From IMG/VR virus record IMGVR_UViG_3300034073_003716, positions 1 to 39,026 of that record: a stretch of 39,026 bases of DNA; one strand, 5' to 3'. The DNA is from a virus. The notes below the pieces were generated by a model. The model worked only from the letters and a program-made list of their open reading frames with translations. It was not told the origin of the DNA and searched no databases. Shown here piece by piece: positions 35,061 through 39,026 of this stretch (the first letter of the stretch is position 1; the number at the start of each line of letters is the position of its first letter). A program made the translations under genes and the position numbers.

Positions 35061-35376
35061 GTCTCCTCCATTCGTCAGTGTCAGTGTCATCTCTTGTAAA
35101 CCAATCAACAATTTCATCAACACTATTAAATCCAGTGCGATGATTAGTTGGATCTGGATCACCCAAATCAAGAGCATTTAGAAATCCATCCAAACTATCT
35201 TGATCCATATTTGGATTTTGTGCTTTCCTTCTTGCTTGACTTAACATGGTACGAGCATGTCCATTTGCTTTTGCAAGTTTTTCCGCCCAAATCATTTCAT
35301 GAAGTTGAACTGATTCACCCAATTCAATTGCTTCACAAATTCTCTGTAATCTAATACGATATTGTGTGGAAAGCAT
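35053..35376 (-). CDS. Conserved-looking cyanophage protein, copy 2, 107 aa
   Basis: MLSTQYRIRLQRICEAIELG, then MIWAEKLAKANGHARTMLSQ and DSLDGFLNALDLG, a paralogue of 23517-23837. The start at 35376 follows from that alignment. An ATAAATA late motif lies 22 bases upstream. Confidence 0.82.
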   Translation of the reverse strand: MLSTQYRIRLQRICEAIELGESVQLHEMIWAEKLAKANGHARTMLSQARRKAQNPNMDQDSLDGFLNALDLGDPDPTNHRTGFNSVDEIVDWFTRDDTDTDEWRRRD

Positions 35377-35396
35377 TCGTTTCTCCAATTATGGTA

Positions 35397-35597
35397 CTAT
35401 TTATTTGTATAAATGCGTCTTTCAAGGTCTAAAGTGCGACTAAAATCATTAAAAGAACACTCTGATCTTTCAGAAAGAATATCTAAAATATCATTAAGAA
35501 TAACATCATTATCAACATAATCATTGAGATAATTATCCAATGCTTCTTTTAAATATCTTTTGCGATGCCATTCAGTTGAATATGGTCGGTAGTTCAT
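35397..35597 (-). CDS. Hypothetical protein (YxPYxxEW family), 66 aa
   Basis: NYRPYSTEWHRKRYLKEALD, then an acidic helical stretch and a FSRTLDLERRIYTNK end. A paralogue of 22989-23183. ATGA overlap with the upstream gene. Confidence 0.75.
   Translation of the reverse strand: MNYRPYSTEWHRKRYLKEALDNYLNDYVDNDVILNDILDILSERSECSFNDFSRTLDLERRIYTNK
35398..35404 (-). promoter_or_regulatory. Probable late promoter
   Basis: ATAAATA, 22 bases before the ATG at 35376. It overlaps the end of the 66-aa gene. Confidence 0.55.
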
Positions 35598-35779
35598 TCA
35601 TTTTTAGGTAAAGAAAAATAATAATCGTAATATTTAGAGAGAAGATCTCTAATGGTATTATAGTCCTTTTCATCCAAACAGTCAAGTAAATATGAAGCAC
35701 CTTCCAATTCAGCAATGAGTCTTGCAATAAGTGCTCTATTTAATTTTTGAACATTCCACTTTTGTTTGAGTAGTTGCAT
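35594..35779 (-). CDS. Hypothetical helical protein, 61 aa
   Basis: MQLLKQKWNVQKLNRALIAR, then LIAELEGASYLLDCLDEKDY and an aromatic end. It overlaps the membrane-protein gene upstream by 44 bases, unusually long for this window, so the true start may be later. Confidence 0.65.
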   Translation of the reverse strand: MQLLKQKWNVQKLNRALIARLIAELEGASYLLDCLDEKDYNTIRDLLSKYYDYYFSLPKNE

Positions 35780-35960
35780 AGTCAATATCATTCCAGTGTC
35801 TTATTGCATTTGCAATAATAAATCCATTTGTTACAATTAACTGTATCATAATCAATAGTCTAATAAATGCAATTTTATCAGACTCACTATCAGTTTTTCC
35901 AGATTTTTCACCAAGAGATTTAGCAATGATTCTCCAAGCAGTAGTCTTATATTTTTTCAT
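35736..35960 (-). CDS. Small membrane protein (RxIAKSLGEKSGK family), 74 aa
   Basis: WRIIAKSLGEKSGKTDSESD, then a membrane helix (IRLLIMIQLIVTNGFIIANA) and a KVEC tail. A paralogue of 20655-20873. Its ATGA overlap with the glycosyltransferase gene links them. Confidence 0.78.
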   Translation of the reverse strand: MKKYKTTAWRIIAKSLGEKSGKTDSESDKIAFIRLLIMIQLIVTNGFIIANAIRHWNDIDYATTQTKVECSKIK

Positions 35961-37018
35961 CTATTTTTTATTATCTCTAATGTATTATAGAAAGCTCCAG
36001 TTACAGTAAAATAATTTTCCCATATTTTTCTGTTTTGTTTTTGTATGTCCAATAACTCTTGCTCAGAGTGAGAATTATGAAATTCCCTAATAACTTTATC
36101 AATTTGATTAAAGTTATCTGAATTTTCTTTTGTTACATAAACCGTATTTTTTTGATATGGAATAATATGATCAAATGGTAGAAGACAATCAGTGTCAATA
36201 AGAACGGGTATTCTTCCCATCATAAAAGTTTCTGAGAGTCTAAATGAAAAATTTCCACCACCTCTTATGCATAATGTATATAAATTATTTTCAATATTTG
36301 CAAAATATTCTTCTTGGGATTTTTTAGGAGAACTTTTTTCCCAACTAAGATACTCTGAATGAAGTTCACCTCCCTTTATGTGGAGATTTTTACTTATATC
36401 TCCCCACATGGATCTAATGATGAAATTATAACCAGATTTTTCACACAAGGAATTTAAAATTTTTTCCCTGTAATTATTACTCATACCACAAAACCCAACT
36501 CCAAACTGTTTTTCAGAATATTTCCCCGAAAAACAGTCTCTATTTAATGTTGGACAAGAAAAAATATTATTAAAACTTTTAGACTTTAACCAACTACTTC
36601 TAAAAATTATAATATTTTGATTATTTTTTATGTCTGGAGAATTTAAAAAATCAAATTCATAATCATAATCGTCCCCATAAAATAAAATTAACCCCTTATT
36701 ATGTGATTTGCAAAGATCTATCAAATACTTTGTATATGTGATATCACATTCAAAGTTTTGTGGGGAACATGTTGCAATATATCCAACAACGTAATCACAT
36801 TCATCTATAGTCTTACAAAATTCAAAAGATACTTTTACTATATCTTTGAAAATTTCATATGATTCACTATTTAACTGCGATAAAAATTTATACTTAAGTG
36901 TTTTGGGAAGTAAACAGAAATAAAAATAATTATGAAATTGATCGTAAAAGTTAGAGGGACATTTTAACCTATAACGATTATCAATTAACTCTTCAGTGTA
37001 ATTTGTATAAAACTTCAT
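35957..37018 (-). CDS. Exostosin-like glycosyltransferase, 353 aa
   Basis: The C-terminal part has the exostosin (GT47-like) signature: NNLYTLCIRGGGNFSFRLSE, then FMMGRIPVLIDTDCLLPFDH and IPYQKNTVYV. The N-terminal half is a Rossmann-like region (GLILFYGDDYDYEF, NIIIFRSSWL). It would transfer a sugar from a nucleotide sugar, to phage DNA, protein or a host glycan. The DNA is markedly more AT-rich than its surroundings and the gene is inserted between two array-type genes, suggesting transfer. Confidence 0.8.
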   Translation of the reverse strand: MKFYTNYTEELIDNRYRLKCPSNFYDQFHNYFYFCLLPKTLKYKFLSQLNSESYEIFKDIVKVSFEFCKTIDECDYVVGYIATCSPQNFECDITYTKYLIDLCKSHNKGLILFYGDDYDYEFDFLNSPDIKNNQNIIIFRSSWLKSKSFNNIFSCPTLNRDCFSGKYSEKQFGVGFCGMSNNYREKILNSLCEKSGYNFIIRSMWGDISKNLHIKGGELHSEYLSWEKSSPKKSQEEYFANIENNLYTLCIRGGGNFSFRLSETFMMGRIPVLIDTDCLLPFDHIIPYQKNTVYVTKENSDNFNQIDKVIREFHNSHSEQELLDIQKQNRKIWENYFTVTGAFYNTLEIIKNR

Positions 37019-37257
37019 TCATTATTTTTTAAAAATTCTTTTTCAAGTTCTCTAGCAATTTTATCATACTTCCAACGCATTATCAAGTTTGTAATGGGAT
37101 TTTTAGGATGAAATCGAATCATCCAATAAACCCTCTCAGAATTAATTTTTATAATCTTAAAGACCAACGTAAGATATTCTGCCACGTTTGGGTCTATAAT
37201 CATCATATATGCTATGACTCCAAATAGTAGGAGTATTATAGAATTAAATGGAGTCAT
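37015..37257 (-). CDS. Small membrane protein, copy 2, 80 aa
   Basis: TPFNSIILLLFGVIAYMMII, then IKINSERVYWMIRFHPKNPI and an acidic end. A paralogue of 21705-21956. Its ATAAATA motif upstream is kept. The C-terminal ends differ because the flanking genes differ. Confidence 0.78.
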   Translation of the reverse strand: MTPFNSIILLLFGVIAYMMIIDPNVAEYLTLVFKIIKINSERVYWMIRFHPKNPITNLIMRWKYDKIARELEKEFLKNNE

Positions 37258-37280
37258 AGTCTTATCCTATGGTATGGGTA

Positions 37281-37287
37281 TATTTAT
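37281..37287 (-). promoter_or_regulatory. Probable late promoter
   Basis: ATAAATA, 24 bases before the ATG at 37257, the duplicate of the site at 21980-21986. Confidence 0.5.
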
Positions 37288-37649
37288 TCCTCATCTTCTT
37301 CAAGGTCTATGAGGTCAGACAATCTTTTCATTGTGTCCCAATGCAAAGGGACAGTTTCAACTTTTCCAGTCGCAACATCGTGAGACATTTGTAGCAAACT
37401 ATCAAGGAAATCTTTTGAGTATATTTCATCCTCTAAACTATCCCAGAAGTATAGAATACACTGCTCTAATGGGTCGTCTTCTTTTAAGAGAGCATAACTC
37501 TCATAGTTGTTTCCCATTAGGTCTGCCCAGTTCTTAAAGGCATACCAACAATTATGCCACCCCTGAATAAGACAGGAGTGCCAGATATACTCAAACCAAG
37601 TCATTTTAACTTTATCGGTTTCTGTTCCTAAAAGAGGTTTTGAAAACAT
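37284..37649 (-). CDS. Duplicated protein, copy 2, 121 aa
   Basis: The same protein as 21983-22348 with four differences (Y/H, N/E, G/E and M/L). All lie outside the Trp-rich core, which is unchanged. The high identity points to recent duplication or gene conversion. Function unknown. Confidence 0.85.
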   Translation of the reverse strand: MFSKPLLGTETDKVKMTWFEYIWHSCLIQGWHNCWYAFKNWADLMGNNYESYALLKEDDPLEQCILYFWDSLEDEIYSKDFLDSLLQMSHDVATGKVETVPLHWDTMKRLSDLIDLEEDEE

Positions 37650-37650
37650 T

Positions 37651-37821
37651 TTACTTCTTGGGTTCTGATTTAATGATAACGGGACAAGTAGGAACTACTT
37701 TCCTCAATTCTAGCACAATTTCCGCTTTTTGTTGAGGAGTGAGGTGTAGCACCGTCTCCATTCTGTTAAGGATTGAATATAATTGCCCGCAGTTCAGGAA
37801 GGTAACTAAAAGTATATCCAT
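37651..37821 (-). CDS. Hypothetical protein, 56 aa
   Basis: MDILLVTFLNCGQLYSILNR, then HLTPQQKAEIVLELRKVVPT and a short polar end. It has a clear GGGAGG ribosome-binding site and a late-type motif 34 bases upstream. Confidence 0.7.
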   Translation of the reverse strand: MDILLVTFLNCGQLYSILNRMETVLHLTPQQKAEIVLELRKVVPTCPVIIKSEPKK

Positions 37822-37854
37822 AGTGAATTACCTCCCTTATTTGATTGTTGTTCC

Positions 37855-37861
37855 TATTTAT
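37855..37861 (-). promoter_or_regulatory. Possible late promoter
   Basis: ATAAATA on the minus strand, 34 bases before the ATG at 37821, touching the stop of the exported 66-aa gene. Confidence 0.45.
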
Positions 37862-38061
37862 TACTCAATCCCATCAAATTGACGCATATACTCTACGCAG
37901 TCTTTGAATTGCTGCCATTCCTCATCTGAGAAGTTATCAGAGGCATAAGGAATTTCCACAATTGCCGCACAAACCCGATTGACATTTACTCGTATCATCA
38001 TATCATTTGCCATCGCAGGAGTGGCAAAAGGAATAACCAAAAGTGGGATTAGACTTTTCAT
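37861..38061 (-). CDS. Small exported protein with signal peptide, 66 aa
   Basis: MKSLIPLLVIPFATPAMA is a classical Sec signal peptide with an A-M-A cleavage site before ND. The mature part (about 48 residues) has two Cys (RVCAAIV, FKDCVEY) that could form a disulphide in the periplasm or thylakoid lumen. Coupled to the 78-aa gene by ATGA. Confidence 0.78.
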   Translation of the reverse strand: MKSLIPLLVIPFATPAMANDMMIRVNVNRVCAAIVEIPYASDNFSDEEWQQFKDCVEYMRQFDGIE

Positions 38062-38294
38062 AGGTGTTGCTCTAGTGATGCTTTGCTGTTTGCTTTTTTA
38101 AGTGCTTTGATTTGGGAGTTAATGTGTTTCTTAGCAGTCTCTAATGTGTTGGAGACTTGAACCTGCTGACCATTATGAATAATCATAAAACGGTTCCCAA
38201 AAGGAACCGCTGCCCACATTCCATCTTTGGTTACATAACCTGAAGGTTCTGTTGGTACTGGTTCTAGGATACCATAATTTTGAATTTCAATCAT
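38058..38294 (-). CDS. Hypothetical protein, 78 aa
   Basis: A beta-rich start (GYVTKDGMWAAVPFGNRFMI, then IHNGQQVQVS), then a basic helix. Perhaps a small nucleic-acid-binding domain, without a recognised motif. Coupled to both neighbours. Confidence 0.75.
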   Translation of the reverse strand: MIEIQNYGILEPVPTEPSGYVTKDGMWAAVPFGNRFMIIHNGQQVQVSNTLETAKKHINSQIKALKKANSKASLEQHL

Positions 38295-38581
38295 ACAAAT
38301 ATTTTATAGAGAATGAATAGTGCTGCAATAGCAAGTGTAATTGGCCAATATGTAATGGCAAGAGCAATCACAATCAAAATAGCAACAAATGTTCCACTAA
38401 AACTAGAGTCTCCACCAGATGAAGAACTCCTCTCATTAACCTGCCTTAGGTTAATGACTTGTTCGGCACCATAGATTCTCTCAAGTTGTTCTCTTGCACC
38501 ATGAGCAGTATTTGAGTGTACCTCAAGGTTCTGATAACCATTAGCAGAACCAAGCCAGCATTTAGCAGTCCAACGTGCCAT
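38291..38581 (-). CDS. WTAKCW-domain membrane protein, short form, 96 aa
   Basis: ARWTAKCWLGSANGYQNLEV, then GAREQLERIYGAEQVINLRQ, the same domain as 18489-19010. A Ser/Gly linker and a single long membrane region (TFVAILIVIALAITYWPITL) follow. It lacks the second membrane segment and tail of the longer paralogue. Confidence 0.8.
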   Translation of the reverse strand: MARWTAKCWLGSANGYQNLEVHSNTAHGAREQLERIYGAEQVINLRQVNERSSSSGGDSSFSGTFVAILIVIALAITYWPITLAIAALFILYKIFV

Positions 38582-38592
38582 AATTTATAGAT

Positions 38593-38745
38593 TCAAAGAC
38601 GGTTTGGTTTGCAGCTCCAGACCTTGCAACCAGGATACTGTTGCTTAGCAATCTGCTCTACTTGTCGATAAGAAGTTCCAGGAATTTGAACTTCGTAGGT
38701 TGCACCACTAATTCCAATGGTAACAGTCCAGGTGGGAGAAGCCAT
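38593..38745 (-). CDS. Soluble WT-domain protein, 50 aa
   Basis: SPTWTVTIGISGATYEVQIP, then YRQVEQIAKQQYPGCKVWSC. The strand-helix-strand plan matches the WTAKCW domain of the neighbour, without linker or membrane part. It is the first gene after the promoter at 38769-38824. Confidence 0.72.
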   Translation of the reverse strand: MASPTWTVTIGISGATYEVQIPGTSYRQVEQIAKQQYPGCKVWSCKPNRL

Positions 38746-38768
38746 AATCTTTTTGTGTTTACTGTAGT

Positions 38769-38824
38769 AGTTTAATAGTAAAAGTGAGAAGTGTCAAGTG
38801 ATGTGTGACAGTTTTCAAACTGAC
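38769..38824 (-). promoter_or_regulatory. Early-type promoter with palindromic box, no stem
   Basis: Box at 38805-38824, 7 bp, a perfect -35 TTGACA (38792-38797), 17 bp, -10 TAAACT (38769-38774). No clear stem-loop. It shows that the box can occur without the hairpin. Confidence 0.78.
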
Positions 38825-38977
38825 CTAGCACAAGACTATCAAGAAAATACCAATCTTGATGATTAAATCGGTCAAAGTGATAAAAACCGATTTTTCCGTG
38901 ATCTTGCTGCAGGTAATGGGCAACAGGACCTTCTGCGTAGAATTCGCAGAAAATCCCGTTTTTGCTCTAGTGGCCAT
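38772..38977 (-). pseudogene. Small phage gene with a one-base frameshift
   Basis: From ATG 38977 the frame reads MATRAK and then departs from a good protein sequence (NGIFCEFYAEGPVAHYLQQD, HGKIGFYHFDRFNHQDWYFL) that continues one frame away to a TAA at 38772. One extra base in the five-A run at 38959-38963 (minus strand) would restore one 68-aa ORF. The cause may be a sequencing error, a real deletion, or -1 slippage on A-AAA-AAC-like sequence. The remaining 49 bases to the right edge hold no gene I can define. Confidence 0.6.
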
Positions 38978-39026
38978 CTGGGTTCTCAGTGAGTCCAAAC
39001 CCGTCTCAACGACGGATGGTGCTCAC

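Noticed and set aside
1-39026. Search for tRNA genes, photosystem genes (psbA, psbD, hli) and T4 core virion genes
   Set aside because: None was recognised by reading. A tRNA scan or profile search could still find a divergent one, but I cannot support any.

Overview
The window reads as part of a marine cyanophage genome, most likely a T4-like myovirus of Synechococcus or Prochlorococcus. The basis is the gene content: a CP12-like Calvin-cycle regulator, a short phage-type peptide deformylase, many 2-oxoglutarate/Fe(II) oxygenases, small fibre proteins with collar-type sequence, a Rnl1-type RNA ligase, a Dam methylase, AT-rich DNA and dense packing with ATGA overlaps. I could support about 115 coding genes. 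All lie on the minus strand, so transcription runs from high to low coordinates. I saw no tRNA, rRNA, CRISPR array, insertion sequence or psbA/psbD gene.

Layout from low to high coordinates. (1) 20-4306: a run of very small hypothetical genes, several of them membrane proteins. (2) 4389-10182: cassette A, with an oxygenase, a small YRREV-motif protein, a fibre-assembly chaperone, a Cys-rich protein, a PKHD-type hydroxylase, a protein with two oxygenase domains and three fibre-tip proteins. (3) 10214-15452: deaminase-family protein, peptide deformylase, Zn-ribbon locus, and an RNA-repair group (metallophosphoesterase, P-loop kinase, HNH nuclease, RNA ligase). (4) 15526-19010: a candidate internal head protein, an SPFH-like membrane protein and small genes. 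(5) 19087-23837: small-gene array I plus an oxygenase. (6) 23863-26496: a second metallophosphoesterase, Dam methylase and cp12. (7) 26517-29366: small-gene array II, paralogous to array I. (8) 29478-34770: cassette B, a diverged copy of cassette A in the same order. (9) 34812-39026: glutaredoxin-like protein, more paralogues of array I, an exostosin-like glycosyltransferase, small genes, and a gene broken by one base at the right edge.

Two regulatory systems are visible. Eleven complete transcription boundaries, plus one cut by the left edge, carry the same composite: a 20-bp imperfect palindrome (GACA-TT----AA-TG-CAC), then 6-8 bp, a -35, usually a stem-loop whose loop holds the -35, and a TATAAT-like -10 at 16-17 bp. 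This is the layout of the PeSL cassettes (early promoter plus stem-loop) described in T4-type phages. The shared palindrome looks like an added operator or activator site. Separately, CTAAATA or ATAAATA motifs 19-34 bp before starts look like T4-type late promoters, placed before fibre, cp12 and other genes.

The most interesting feature is the twice-present fibre/oxygenase cassette. Three fibre-tip paralogues with dense His-x-His motifs always sit just upstream of a two-domain oxygenase, a PKHD hydroxylase, a Cys-rich protein and an assembly chaperone. My inference is that the oxygenases modify the fibres or act in their assembly; the sequence does not prove this. Repeated duplication is the second theme: nearly every small gene between 19 and 24 kb has a paralogue between 26 and 38 kb.
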